A stretch of DNA of 64,000 nt from Tolypeutes matacus (lineage: Eukaryota > Chordata > Mammalia > Cingulata > Chlamyphoridae). The notes under the pieces were generated by a model, which worked only from the letters and a program-made list of their open reading frames with translations, had not been told where the DNA came from and made no database searches. The translations under genes were made by a program, and so were the position numbers. Location: NCBI GenBank assembly GCA_026826555.1, contig JAKSZT010053836.1, forward strand, positions 7,171,084 to 7,235,083. Reading direction: 5' to 3'. Positions 1 through 10,256 of this stretch are shown in pieces. Positions within the stretch are counted from its first letter, which is position 1, and each line of letters starts with the position of its first letter.

Positions 1-329
1 GTGGTAAACTGAGACGGCAGTCAATATGAATACATTGAGAATCAGTGTCTTATGACCTATGACTTCTTAGTCTAGGGTCTGAAGGGCTTATGTGCCAGGA
101 GGATAAACTACAGTGCAAAGTCTCTCTCTTCCCCTATTCTGGAATATCCACCAAGGAGAGAGGGCTGGGAATCCCTGGCTCCTGCCTCACAGCCCCACCT
201 CAGTGGGCTTTCAAGGACTGTCACAAATGAGCCTCTGGTCACACTCATCACAGCCCTCTAGTCCAGGCAGGGTAAAAAGGAGGTCCAGCTGCTGTCCCCT
301 CACTCTTGTGCACTGATCTGATCTCCAAG

Positions 330-590
330 ACCACTAAAACCAGTGAGCACAAATTCAAGGAGACAGAAGGTAGCTTAGTGGTTGCCCAGGGCTGGGAGTG
401 GGGAGGCTGGGGGCAAATGAGGAGTGATGCTAATGGGTACAGGGCTTTGGGGGTGGTTAGAATGCCCTACAGGCAATGGTGGTGATGGTTGTACAACATT
501 GCGAATATACTGAAAACATTGAATTGTATACTTTCAAGGGTTAATTGCATGACATGAAAATCACATCTTAATAAAACTCTTAAATTTAAA
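330..590 (+). mobile_element. Old L1 3' end
   Basis: Contains the L1M-type tail signature (GTGATGGTTGTACAACATTG then ATTGAATTGTATACTTT) and ends in AATAAAACTC. Diverged and truncated. Confidence 0.75.
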
Positions 591-736
591 ACCAAAAATG
601 GTGGGCAACTCTGTACCCACAGGACCTTCCTCCACCAATCACAATATAAGCTTCCCAGGAATCAGTTGAGCTTGTCCCCAAGTCTACTTAAGCCAGTTGT
701 GCTTGCTATTGCAACTTTTTAATATTTAAATGGAAT

Positions 737-3700
737 GAGGAGACTTCCGGGAAGATGGCAGTTTAGGAAGACAGAGGACTCTCTCCTCTCCTAGAAAAAA
801 TTGCTAGATGACAGGCAGAAATGGACTAAGGAAAAAAAGGGTTTAGGACACCAGGGGAAGGCTGGACACCACCAGAAGAGAGAGGGGCACAGGAAAAGAA
901 TCTCAATGGAAAGACTAAGTAGAAGCTGTAGCTGCCGGCGCCCTTCCCCCATACTTCGAGCAGACAATTTTGAATTATCTGGCCCTGGGCTGACAGCTAC
1001 AGACAGAGGGGGCCACAGTGATCCACCTCCCCAAGAAATGGGAGAGAGAGGGACACAGCCTAAGGCTGATTCAGCCTTTGGCTCACAAATTTGGTCGTCT
1101 GTGTCCCAGGAGCCCTTCCAGGCCGGGTGGGCCATGCTGCTGTTTACCCTGGGAGCCAGCACAGGACTAGAGAGATCTGACCCTCTCAACCACTAACCTC
1201 TCCTAGAAAGGACTGGTTGTTGAGGACACAGAGGGGAGTGGAATTATTTCCTACAGGGGAAAAGGTTAGGGGGCTGCCAACAAAGGTTGGAGAACAGCCT
1301 CTGAAAAGGTTTGAACTGCGAGACTCTTAGCCTCCAGGCAGGATCCTTTGTCACAATGATCCAGTCAGTGTTGCAGCAAACATACTATGACCAGGCTTTG
1401 AACTGAGAGGACTGTCGAAGAGTGCCATCTGCTGGCAGACCAAGGAACCACATGTGAGGAAATTAAAAGAAAGAGGCATTTTTCCCTGGCCTTTACAGCC
1501 TCTCTCCACAAGGCCCTTGAAAGCAGACCTGCAAAGCAAGTAGAAAAAAGGAAATAACAGAGGTTAGAACAGAGCTAAATGAAACTGAAAATAAGAAAGC
1601 ACTAGAAAAAATTAATAAAATTAACAAACCCTTAGCTAGACTAATAAAGAAAATAAAGAGAGGAGATGCAAATACATAAGAAATGAGGAAACAACTATCA
1701 CCATTGATCCCACAGAAAAAAAGAGTATCATAAGAGGATACTTTGAAAAATTGTATGCCAACAAGATGAATAACTTAGATGAAATGGACAAATTTCTAGA
1801 AACACACCAGCAGCTTACATTGATGAAAGAAGAAACTGATGAACTCAACAGACCAATCACAAGTAACAAGATTGAATTAGTCATCCAAAACCTCCCATCC
1901 AAGAAGAGCCCAGGACCAGATGGCTTCACAGGTGAATTCTACCAAACATTCCGGAAAGAATTAACATCAATCCTGCTTAAACTTTTCCAAAAAATAGAAG
2001 AGGAGGAAACATTGCCTAACTCATTCTATGATGCCAACATCACCCTAATACCAAAGCCAAATAAAGACACCTTAAGAAAGGAAAACTACAGACCAGCCTC
2101 TGATGAACCTGGATGCTAAAATCCTCAACAAATACCTGGTAATCATATTCAACAACACATCAAATGAATTATACACCATGACCAAGTGGTTTTCATCCCT
2201 GGTATGCAAGGATGGTTCAACATAAAATCAATCACTGCAATACACCACATTAAGAGATCAAAAGAAAAAACAAAATCATCTGATCATCTCTATTGATGCA
2301 GAAAAAGCATTTGGCAAAATACAGCACTCTTTCCTGATTAAAATACTTCAAAAGATAGGAATAGAAAGAAACTTCCTCAACATGATAAAGGGTATATATG
2401 CACAGCTAACGTCATATTCAATGCTAAAAGCTTTCCCTCTAAGATCTGGAACAAGACAAGGGTGCCCACTGTCCCTGCTCTTATTTAACAGTGTGTTAGA
2501 AGTACTTGCTCAAGAACTTTGAAAAGAAAAAGAAATAAAAGGCATCCAAATTGGAAAAGAAGTAAAAAATTCACTATTTGCAGCTGACATAATCCTATAC
2601 ATAGAAAGCCCCGAGAAATCTACAACAAAGCTTCTAGAGCTAATGAGTTCAGTAAAGTGGCAGGATATAAGATCAATGTGCAAAAATCAGTAGCATTTCT
2701 GTACACCAATAATGAGGAATCTGAGGAGGAAATCAAGAAAAAAGTTCCATTTACAACAGCAACAAAAAGAATCAAATACCTAAGAATAAACTTAACTATA
2801 TATGTAAAGGACTTGTATGCAGAAAACTACACAACATTGTTAAAGCAAATCAAAGAAGACCTAAATAAATGGAAGAATATTTCCTGTTCATGGATTGGAA
2901 AACTAAACATCATTAAGGTGTCTGTCCTACCCAAATTGATTTACAGATTTAACACAATCCCAATAAAAATTACAATAGCATTTTTTTTTACTGAATTGGA
3001 AAAGCTAACTATGAAATTTATTTGGAAGGGCAAGGGGCCCTGAATAGCCAAAAACATTTTGAAAAAGAAAAATGAAATTGGAGGAATCATACTTACCTGA
3101 CTTTAAAACATACTATAAAACTACAGTGGTGAAAACTGCATGGTATTAGCATAAGGATAGACATACTGACCAGTGGAACTGAATTGAGAGTTCTGATAAG
3201 ATCCTCGCATATACAGTCAACTAATATTTGACAAGGCCACCAAGCCCACTCAACTGGGAAAGAATGACCTCTTTAACAATTGGTGCTTGGAGAACTGGAT
3301 ATCCATATCCAAAAGAATGAGAGAGGTCCATCATCTCACACCCTATGCAAAAATTAACTCAAGATGGATCAAAGATCTAAATATAAGAGCCAAGTCCATA
3401 AAGCTCCTAGAAGATAATGTAGGGAGGCATTTATGAGATCTTGTAGTAGGAAATGGTTTTATAAACTTTACACCCAAAACACGAGCAATGAAAGAAAAAG
3501 ATAGATAAATGGGACCTCCTCAAAATTAAAACCTTTTGTGCTTCAAAGGAATTTGTGCTTCGAAGGAGTTTGTCAGAAAGTGAAAAAGCAGCCTACTCAA
3601 TAGGAGAATATATTTGGTAACCAACTATCTGATAGGGGCCTAATATTCAGCATATAAAGAAATCCTATATCTCAAAAATAAAAAGACAGACAATCCATTT

Positions 3701-3814
3701 TAAAAATCGGCAAGAGATTTGAATAGACACTTCTCCAAAGAAGAAATACAAATGACTAAAAAGCACATGAAAAGATGCTCAACATCACTAACTATTAGGG
3801 ACATGTAAATCAAA
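737..3814 (+). mobile_element. Internally deleted L1 (5'UTR-like head joined to ORF2)
   Basis: It starts with the L1-type 5' sequence GACTTCCGGGAAGATGGC. It then jumps at about 1540 to mid-ORF2: reverse transcriptase motifs LPSKKSPGPDGFTGEFYQ and ITLIPKPNKD at about 1890-2070, IWKGKGP near 3018-3042. ORF1 and the endonuclease part of ORF2 are missing. Stops and frameshifts show it is dead. ORF2 breaks off near 3814 without a 3' UTR. Confidence 0.9.
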
Positions 3815-4198
3815 AGCGGATCTGCAACCCATTACTGGGTCCATGGCCCAGATTTGAGTAACTAACAGGGGCAATCTGAAAGACCTAGAACAGGTTGAAT
3901 CAAGAATCAAAGAGTGACAGAAACACACCCTCCTTTCTCTAAACTCCCTACAAGAGAGAGAAACTGAGCAGAGTAAACTCACTATCATAATCAGATGCTT
4001 AGACATCAGCAAATAAATAAATGACAAGCCATACTAAGAAAATGGAAGAAATGGCCCAAGCAATGTATCAAAGTCCCAAATGAGACACAGGATTTGAGAC
4101 AACTAATCAATGAGATGCATTCAGATTTTCAAAATCAAATTAATGAGTTGAAAGACAATATGGCTAAAGAGATAAAGGACATCAAGATGACACTAATT

Positions 4199-4345
4199 GG
4201 GAGCAGATATGGCTCAAACAGTTGAGTGCCTGCCTCCCACATGGGAGGTCCCAGGTTCATTCCTGGTGCCTCCTAAAGAAAACATTGAGCAGACAATGAG
4301 CAAACATACACACAAAAACACACACACACACAAAACAAAACAGGT
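4199..4345 (+). mobile_element. DAS-type SINE with long A/C-rich tail
   Basis: tRNA-derived head (ATGGCTCAAACAGTTGAG and AGGTCCCAGGTTCATTCC as A- and B-box analogues) followed by a GAGCAGACAATGAGC spacer and an ACACAC/AAAAC tail. It is inserted in an L1 ORF1 fragment. Confidence 0.85.
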
Positions 4346-4364
4346 GAGGATGAGGGAACCAGCT

Positions 4365-4459
4365 CAGGTGAGCTGATGTGGCTCAGTGGTTGAGCGCTGG
4401 CCTCCCACATATGAGGTCCCGGGTTCAATCCCTGGGCCCTGTACCCCCACACCCAAAAG
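4365..4459 (+). mobile_element. Second DAS-type SINE
   Basis: The head reads GATGTGGCTCAGTGGTTGAG and GGTCCCGGGTTCAATCCC. The L1 ORF1 sequence resumes immediately after it at about 4460 (GACACTGAGTT beside GACACTAATTG before the first SINE), so both SINEs sit in one L1 target. Confidence 0.85.
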
Positions 4460-4891
4460 ACACTGAGTTAGCACAAAGAAGAATTTGAAAACCTGAATAG
4501 AATAATTACTTGAATGAATTAAAAGCTTCAGAAAGGTGCTGTAGGAAGCAAGTTGCTAGAAAGTGGCTGTCAAATGATCTGAGAGTGATTTGGGGAAAAA
4601 TATATAAGGATTCAGATTACTTTACACATGTCTTAAGTTTCTGTTCACTTTACAGTAATGAAGATTGGAAATTAAGGATGCGTTACTGGTGTGGTGTATG
4701 CTATAGAGATGGCAGGGAACTCCAGTCAGCAGACCCTGAACTCAGGAAAAGGCCTGCACTCTGTATCTGTAGATGGGCCCCAAACATACATTTGTTTTAA
4801 GCTAAAACCTTTAAGGTCTAGACATACAGTTTTGGGTCTAGGAGGCAGGTGCATAGATCCAGATTATTCCACTAGAAGTCCAAGCCTTTAC

Positions 4892-5047
4892 CAGTGCACT
4901 TCACCAGGGCCTCTTTCAGCTCCCGTTTCTCCTTCCGAAACTGAACCAGGTGTCCCCGGATTTCTTCTCTCCTCTTCTCCAGCCTCTCCTTCTCCTCCGT
5001 GTACCGCTTCACCTCAACCTCGGTCCTATTCTTGCCAAGCTTGATCT
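4892..5047 (-). CDS. AFAP1L2: AFAP1L2 exon 16, coiled-coil start (residues about 643-694)
   Basis: 156-nt exon between acceptor TCTACAG and donor CACTG|GTAAAG. It encodes EIKLGKNRTEVEVKR, then YTEEKERLEKRREEIRGH and EKRELKEALVKCT. The spacing of L/I/V among dense E/K/R is that of the coiled coil assigned to about residues 652-749 in human, which continues in the next exon outside the window. One base (G of the following Asp codon) is carried over. Confidence 0.96.
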
Positions 5048-5502
5048 CTGTAGACCCAGAGAAGGAAATCCCCAGGGGTTACGGATTGAATTGGGCCCTA
5101 CAAAAAGATGTGTTCAAGTCCTAATCTGGGACCCGTGAATGTGAGCTTATTTGTAAATTAGGACCTTTGAAGATGTTATTAGTTGAGATGAAGCTAGACT
5201 GAATTAGGGTGGTCCCTAGTCCAATCCGATCCATGTCCTTATAGGGACTAAGACACCAGGTCAGCCAGGCTGGTACAGGCTCCCCAGCTCGGCTGGAACC
5301 CAGAGCCCCTGAGGCGATCAGAGCTGGGGTTCCAGGCAGGCCTGCAGGACCAGGAACAGAAACTGGGCCCCACACCTTTGCTGTGTGACCTTGTGACCCT
5401 TCACCTCTCTGACCCCTCTGTTTCTTCCTCTGGAAGGGCAGGAATCAAGCTAACCTCCCCAAGCCATTTCCCAAACACCACGCTCTTATCTAGCACAAGC
5501 AC
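5048..5502 (-). other. AFAP1L2: AFAP1L2 intron 15
   Basis: 455 bp. It carries a plus-strand MLT1-like LTR fragment (about 5083-5245) and a short MIR-like stretch near 5375-5445. Nothing else was recognised. Confidence 0.85.
5083..5245 (+). mobile_element. MLT1-like LTR fragment
   Basis: Starts GGATTGAATTGGGCCCTACA and follows the MaLR LTR pattern (AAGTCCTAATC, GTCCTTATAGGGA). Non-coding remnant. Confidence 0.75.
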
Positions 5503-5677
5503 CTGCAGTGGTTGCCTTCAACCTGTCCTTCAGGGGTGGGCTGGCCTCGGCCGGGGTGATGGCTACAGTGTCAGGGCAGCTCTGTGGGAAGGAGATTTTC
5601 TGCAGTTCAGTCTGAATTTTGACTGTGGTGATTCTCAGAGGGGGCTCCTCGGGTTCCAGACTCTCGTGCTGCCTCTG
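5503..5677 (-). CDS. AFAP1L2: AFAP1L2 exon 15 (residues about 585-642; acceptor NAGNAG)
   Basis: 175-nt exon. It encodes QRQHESLEPEEPPLRIT, then TVKIQTELQKISFPQSC and ASPPLKDRLKATTA. The acceptor is a tandem AAGCAG: use of AAG includes the first Gln, while use of CAG (exon end 5,674) drops it. The donor, GCAG|GTGCTT, is weak after the GT, although CAG before it is favourable. The last base G joins AG of exon 16 to make Glu, as in human. The identity of the segment (LRITTVKIQTE) is unambiguous. Confidence 0.9.
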
Positions 5678-5757
5678 CTTTGGGAGAAAATGAACATGAC
5701 TGAGCTGTCGGAGGGGCCTGGGGAGGTGGGCCTGGCTCAACTGCCGGGGGACCTTAC
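5678..5757 (-). other. AFAP1L2: 80-bp AFAP1L2 intron 14
   Basis: This minimal intron is required because the intervening sequence has an in-frame stop in the gene frame. Gene-strand features: donor GTAAGG, a pyrimidine-rich TTCATTTTCTCCC just before the tandem AAGCAG acceptor, and no strong branch-point consensus. It is close to the lower size limit for mammalian introns. Confidence 0.75.
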
Positions 5758-5967
5758 ACGGGGCTCGTCTGGGATGGGGCCCGAGTCTGGGGGGAGGGCC
5801 TCGGCCGGATCGTCCTGCAGGGGCAGGGTTGAGGAGGGCTCTGGGGCTTGTGCCCCACTGGGGCTGTACAGGAAGGACCTGGCAGGCGTGAGGTCCAGGT
5901 ACACTCGGTCCGGCTCGCTCTCGCTCGGGGCAGCTGCTGCAGCGGTGGCTTCCTCGGCAGGTTCCAC
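5758..5967 (-). CDS. AFAP1L2: AFAP1L2 exon 14, low-complexity linker (residues about 515-584; donor uncertain)
   Basis: 210-nt exon (70 codons) with acceptor CTCTGCAG. It encodes VEPAEEATAAAAAPSESEPD, then RVYLDLTPARSFLYS, and runs through a proline- and acid-rich segment to IPDEPR. The DRVYLDLTP tyrosine is conserved. The alanine run (TAAAAAP) replaces a less repetitive human segment. I placed the donor at CCCCGT|GTAAGG because reading on gives VRSPGS and an in-frame stop 6 codons later. Human appears to carry several more residues here, so the 3' boundary is the least certain in the gene, apart from the partner acceptor of exon 15. Confidence 0.85.
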
Positions 5968-6548
5968 CTGCAGAGGTAAGAACACTAGTCGGGGGCCTGC
6001 ACTGTTACCTGCCCCCAGCTCCCTCCTGGGGGAGCCTCCTGATGTGCTGGAGTTACAAGGCCTGGGTTCAAGTCCTGGACTTGTCACTCAAGAGGTAGGA
6101 ATCCCAGGACACATCCCGTTAGTTTCCTGAACCTCCCTTACTCATCTGTGGAGAGAGGAGAATGGTACAGCTTCCCCATAGGTTGCTTAGGATTAAATGA
6201 GATAATCCACGCAAGGCCCTTAGGCAGCACACGACAGAGTTGAAGTCCAGTAAGTGGAATCTGCTATCACTATGCTTATTCCACCTCAGCTGGCAACCTG
6301 GGCCTCACAGTCCTCACGCCACACCCTAGCCCGAGCATGGCCAGGGCTGGGAACTGCTGTTTTATCCAGACAGGTCCTCAAGCTGGGCAGTCTGCACAGC
6401 CCCAGGGTAGAAGACCCTGGTTTCTCCTAGGTTTCTGCATGTTTGGCCCTGTAGGTGAGCCCAGAGTCCACTCGCCTTAGGGACAGTCTAACCATCTCCA
6501 GCTGGAGGACTGGACAGCCCCAGGCCCCTGCCTGGCTGGTGCCCTTAC
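5968..6548 (-). other. AFAP1L2: AFAP1L2 intron 13
   Basis: 581 bp with one MIR in its right-hand direction (about 6058-6240) and otherwise unassigned sequence. Confidence 0.85.
6058..6240 (+). mobile_element. MIR SINE
   Basis: CTGGGTTCAAGTCCTGGAC head and TTAGGATTAAATGAGATAAT core. Confidence 0.7.
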
Positions 6549-6660
6549 CGCTGCCTTCAGCTCGGACATCTCCACGTCATCATACAGCTCCTCCTGGTGA
6601 TCCTGGACTGGCAGGCCATCAATGTAAGTGTTTGGCTCTGAGAACTTTCTCTGCATCAGT
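6549..6660 (-). CDS. AFAP1L2: AFAP1L2 exon 13, phosphotyrosine linker (residues about 477-514)
   Basis: 112-nt exon between acceptor CTTCCAG and donor GCAGCG|GTAAGG. It encodes LMQRKFSEPNTYIDGLPV, then QEELYDDVEMSELKAA. The NTYIDGLP and ELYDDV tyrosines are candidate SH2-binding sites in the conserved linker after PH2. Phase is 1 nt in, 0 out. Confidence 0.96.
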
Positions 6661-7567
6661 CTGGAAGACATGGCAGGACATGGCATGGATGAAGGATTCA
6701 GGACAGGGCAGTAGAGGCCACAAGTCTCCAAGGGTTCAGAATGATGAGTGGAGCTGTGAAAGCCAAGGGCAGCATAGGAAACCTGGGAACTAGCGCCTAC
6801 CTCCATTTTAAAGCATTCATTCATTTGGGGGCATCTCTTCCTCCTCTTCCAAGTGCCTTCTCACTAGCACTCTTGGTTCCAGATTTTTCTTGCAGGAAAC
6901 AATAACTTCCCTTGCCCCATGCCCCTCCTCTTAGGATTCTTCTGCCCTTTTCTCTCCTCGATCCCTCTCTTTAGGACCTCCTTCCAACAACAACAAAACC
7001 CTTTCTCATTTCACCTTCACAACACGCTTGGAGCGTCACCGACCAGATGCCATCCCCATTTTGCACATAAAATGACCGATTCCATTTCAGTGGTTTGTCC
7101 AGCTTCCACTGGTACCAGCTCCACCCACCTGAGCTAGGCCCACTTCTCCCCCAAGCCCCAGTTTGCTCATCTGGAATGCAGAAGCACATCCCCTGCCCTG
7201 CCTATCCCAGGATGTGTTGGGGACCCAATGAGGGAGCCATGGGAAAGTACGAATCAACAGGGATGACAAATTGGGGGTCAGGAAAGTGTCTACTCTACTG
7301 TAAGGAGCCGGAGGGCATGGCTCCAGAACCAAGGATGCCAGGGCTTCCCCTGGGGCCTGAAGCCTGGCTCAGCCTCCTCAGACAGGCCTCCCTGAGGGCT
7401 GTTCCTCAACCTGGGACTTGACCTCTTCCTCCTGCTGGGTGGAACAGGGCCCAACTCTGTGTTCTCAGCTGCCACCCTCCTTTCTACTGACAATCAGTCT
7501 GGGCTCAGAGTCTAGAAGCGTGGCTGGGAACAGGAGGGTGCCAAGCAGAAGGCCCCTCGATACTCAC
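6661..7567 (-). other. AFAP1L2: AFAP1L2 intron 12
   Basis: 907 bp of mostly unique-looking sequence. A weak MIR-like stretch may lie near 7010-7110. No gene or RNA was recognised. Confidence 0.8.
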
Positions 7568-7713
7568 AACAGCGAGTTTTTGGCTGCGCTTACAATACAG
7601 GAAACCCTATCAGCATCCACGTAGTCGTAAGTGAATTCTTCCGGGTCTGTCTTGGAGCCTGACTCTGAAAGCAGGAGGCCCAGCCAGTGGCCCATTTCCT
7701 CCGAAGACTTGGC
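7568..7713 (-). CDS. AFAP1L2: AFAP1L2 exon 12, PH2 C-terminal helix and tyrosine motif (residues about 429-477)
   Basis: 146-nt exon between acceptor TTCCCAG and donor CTGTT|GTGAGT. It encodes AKSSEEMGHWLGLLLSESG (the PH2 C-terminal helix with the invariant Trp), then FTYDYVDADRVSC and AAKNSL. The YDYVD tyrosines are in acidic SH2-docking context. Two bases of a Leu codon are carried to exon 13. Confidence 0.97.
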
Positions 7714-9480
7714 CTGGGAAGGAGGCAGAGAGAGGCGTGAGCAGGGCTGGCGGGCACTGCCTGCTGCTTCACCCTCCCCTGCGGGCCATAACAGCACCCC
7801 TACCCCCAGTCCATCCTGGGCAAGGCCACGCCCCCTCATTTTCACCCACAAATCGGATCCATCCCCTAATGACCCCAAGTAACACTTCCTGGCACAAGTG
7901 ACTCCTTGATTCCACCTCAGCGACACTGGGAATGTTTGTCCTAGGTGTCAACATGTGATTTATAGGCATGTAATTGTAGAAGGATAATGGACCAGGGGAG
8001 AACTGATAAAATTGCATGTATATGGTGGTGACAACTCTATTTTGTAAACTATCACATGTCGGCTGATCACCCTAATCCACACACAGAACTGCCTGGATCT
8101 CTGCTAAGAAATAACATTCACGTTTACTTTTGCTTATGCTTTCTAAAGAATCAAGATGTCTCCAATATCTTACCAGGTCTACTAGCTCTGAGAAGTCGTG
8201 AACTAATTATTTGAATTAGGAATTGGGTGCTTATTTTATTCTGGCGTCAGTACGTTTTAATAAAATGCACAAATTGGGCACTTCTATGAAAATGCTAGCA
8301 TTATTTGCTGTCCTCATAATGAGAAAAAACTGGAAATTCTAAAAAGTTGTAGGTTTTTCAGAAGGAAGACAGCTACCACTCTGGCATTTTTCCTCACAGC
8401 TCTGCTGCCCTTGGTGTTGCATTCTCTTAATTACAGAGATGGGGTGGAGTCCAGAGTTTCACATTTAGCTGGTGTCCTTGTCCCATTTATTTTCAAATGG
8501 ATTTCTTTTCCCTTAGTTCCTCTATCAGCTTCTTAATAGTCTCACTGCGTCCCTTCTGTCTCCCACCCAGGAGCTCGGGAAGACTTCTTAAAATCTAAAT
8601 CCGAGCATGCCACCCTCCCTCACAAACCTTCAGGGATCAATCATGCCCCTTCTCTCCCCAGCCTCCTCAACCCCTCTCTCTTCCCCTCCCCAGCGTGGGC
8701 TCCCGCATACACCTTCCCCATTGTTTCCCAGCAATTGTAATTAAGTAATTAACTAGCTATTTGAATAACATCTCACTCTCATACTCAGAGATAAATTCCA
8801 TTACTGCAGGGACCAAATCACTGTGCTATTGTACTGAGTAGATTCTGAATATTCGCTGTCGGGGCAGATGGATGGAGGATAGACAAGCTTGCTGGAAACA
8901 ATTGTGCTATGGCTCTTTTAGCCTCCGGAGGGCAGTATTGGAGCAAAATTTGGATGAAGCCCTCCGGGGAAAGGGCTAAGTGAACTGGAGGGCAAGGAAG
9001 TGTGTTTAAGTGAGTGTAAAGAACTCCAGCTTCGCCTGCCCCAGCTCCACAGGAGGCATTTGTGTCACCTCTTACTCGTGTAAACGTAACATCACATCAA
9101 GCAGAGAGGGCAGTGGGAAAAATGCAGTTGTACCGCAAACCTGATTCTTCCCGCAGATAGGCCCTCAAGGTCATTGTTTTTATTTACTGGATGTAGAGCT
9201 CCCATCTGGTGGTGCACAAACTAACTAAAACCGTCTTTGAGTCCCTAGAAGCTTTATCCAGCAGCTCTGGGAATTCTAAATATTCCTCCAGCTCTAAGTG
9301 CAGGAAGTAGCTCATTGTCCCTCTCCTATAACAAAACCACCCTGAGGTCAGAAAAGGAATGGAAATTTTAAGAAATGCAAACAACCTCAGGCAAAGACCA
9401 GTAAAATCGCCCTGTATAGGATTAAGGTCCTGTCAACTTCCAGTTCAGCGGCAGGACCTCCGCCTGCCACGCCAAGGTAC
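7714..9480 (-). other. AFAP1L2: AFAP1L2 intron 11
   Basis: 1.77 kb with no interspersed repeat recognised. An AT-rich part (about 8100-8350) and a pyrimidine-rich part (about 8570-8740) are visible. Apparently unique intronic DNA. Confidence 0.8.
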
Positions 9481-9692
9481 CTCCAGTTTGGCCACCTCCT
9501 CCCCGTCGTGGAGGATGCGGAAGGAGTAGAGGTGGTCGGGGCTGGGGTCTGGGACCACCTCGCAGCCCACCAGGCTGAGGGGCTGCTGGGCCGTCTTGCT
9601 CCGGTTCCGGTCCTGGTAGAAGTGCAGGTGACTGTCCTTGACGGAGCACCAACGGGACTTCCACTGGCTGTTCACCAGGACGTTCAGGTAGC
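9481..9692 (-). CDS. AFAP1L2: AFAP1L2 exon 11, PH2 core (residues about 358-428)
   Basis: 212-nt exon between acceptor CCTGCAG and donor CTGGAG|GTACCT. It encodes SYLNVLVNSQWKSRWCSV, then DSHLHFYQDRNRSK and DHLYSFRILHDGEEVAKLE. The W-K-S-R-W-C-S and L-H-F-Y-Q-D blocks are classic PH beta-strand signatures. Human differs at a handful of positions (for example HKGEEL for HDGEEV). Phase is 2 nt in, 0 out. Confidence 0.97.
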
Positions 9693-10256
9693 CTGCAGGA
9701 GGAGGCGCAGCTGCAGGGCCAGGGCGGCCAGGGCTGGCGTCACCTCTGGGCCTCCAGAATCTCAGTTTCAGGGCCTGTCATGCTTTGCCCAAGAAACTTT
9801 CTAACCTCATGGAAGCTGTAAATATCATGAACATTTCTTCTTTCAAGGAAGCAGCTGGACCCTGGGGTGGGGTCCAGAGGCAGCCAAAGCTGTACTAATT
9901 TCAGGAAAAGGTATGTCCAGGGGAAGGTGAGCTGTGGCTCCCAGCAGCCCTCCTTCCCACCGCTTGCCGCTTAGGCCGACAGGAAGCTCACCCCGCCCGC
10001 ACGTCCTTGCTGCAGATTTGATCCTGTTGCCTCTACCTCTTAGGGTCCTCAGCTCCCTTCAGAGCCTGTCAGTTGCTCAGTCTCAGCCTGCAGAGTCCTT
10101 CTCCCCTCAGCTGGCTCCCCGCATCCTACCAGACTTGGGGGTCCGAGGACCCTCCCTGGCCCTGCACTCCTTGCTCAGCTTCCTTCAGGACACTTGGACC
10201 CTGTGACAGTGAAGCGAGCTGCTTCCAGGTTGGCCTCCCCAGCTGGACGCTGGGGT

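Larger units (their letters stand above)
3815..4530 (+). mobile_element. L1 fragment with ORF1 coiled-coil sequence, interrupted by SINEs
   Basis: About 4090-4198 translates to an ORF1-like coil (QLINEMHSDFQNQINELKD and AKEIKDIKMT), and about 4460-4500 continues it (HKEEFENLNR). Both SINEs lie between these halves. The 3815-4090 part is probably L1 5'UTR/ORF1 upstream sequence. Confidence 0.75.
1..4891 (-). other. AFAP1L2: AFAP1L2 intron after exon 16 (partial)
   Basis: No exon was recognised; the remaining coiled-coil and C-terminal exons are further left. Contents: an old L1 tail (330-590), an internally deleted L1 (737-3814), a second L1 fragment with ORF1 sequence (about 3815-4530) interrupted by two DAS-SINEs, and unassigned sequence at 1-329, 591-736 and 4531-4891. 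Confidence 0.85.

Noticed and set aside
791..1196. Overlapping 130-codon frames on both strands
   Set aside because: They fall in the 5'UTR-like head of an L1. Mirror-image openness without a family match is not a gene.
1751..3043. Reverse-transcriptase-like open frames as a gene
   Set aside because: They are broken ORF2 pieces of a dead L1 with stops and frameshifts between them.
1..4891. C-terminal AFAP1L2 exons
   Set aside because: No segment encoding the rest of the coiled coil (KEVLASLEQ-like) was found; the interval is mostly L1 and SINE.
5378..6130. 250-codon open frame on the plus strand
   Set aside because: It is antisense to AFAP1L2 exons 14 and 15 and runs through their splice sites. 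The openness is a by-product of GC-rich coding DNA on the other strand.
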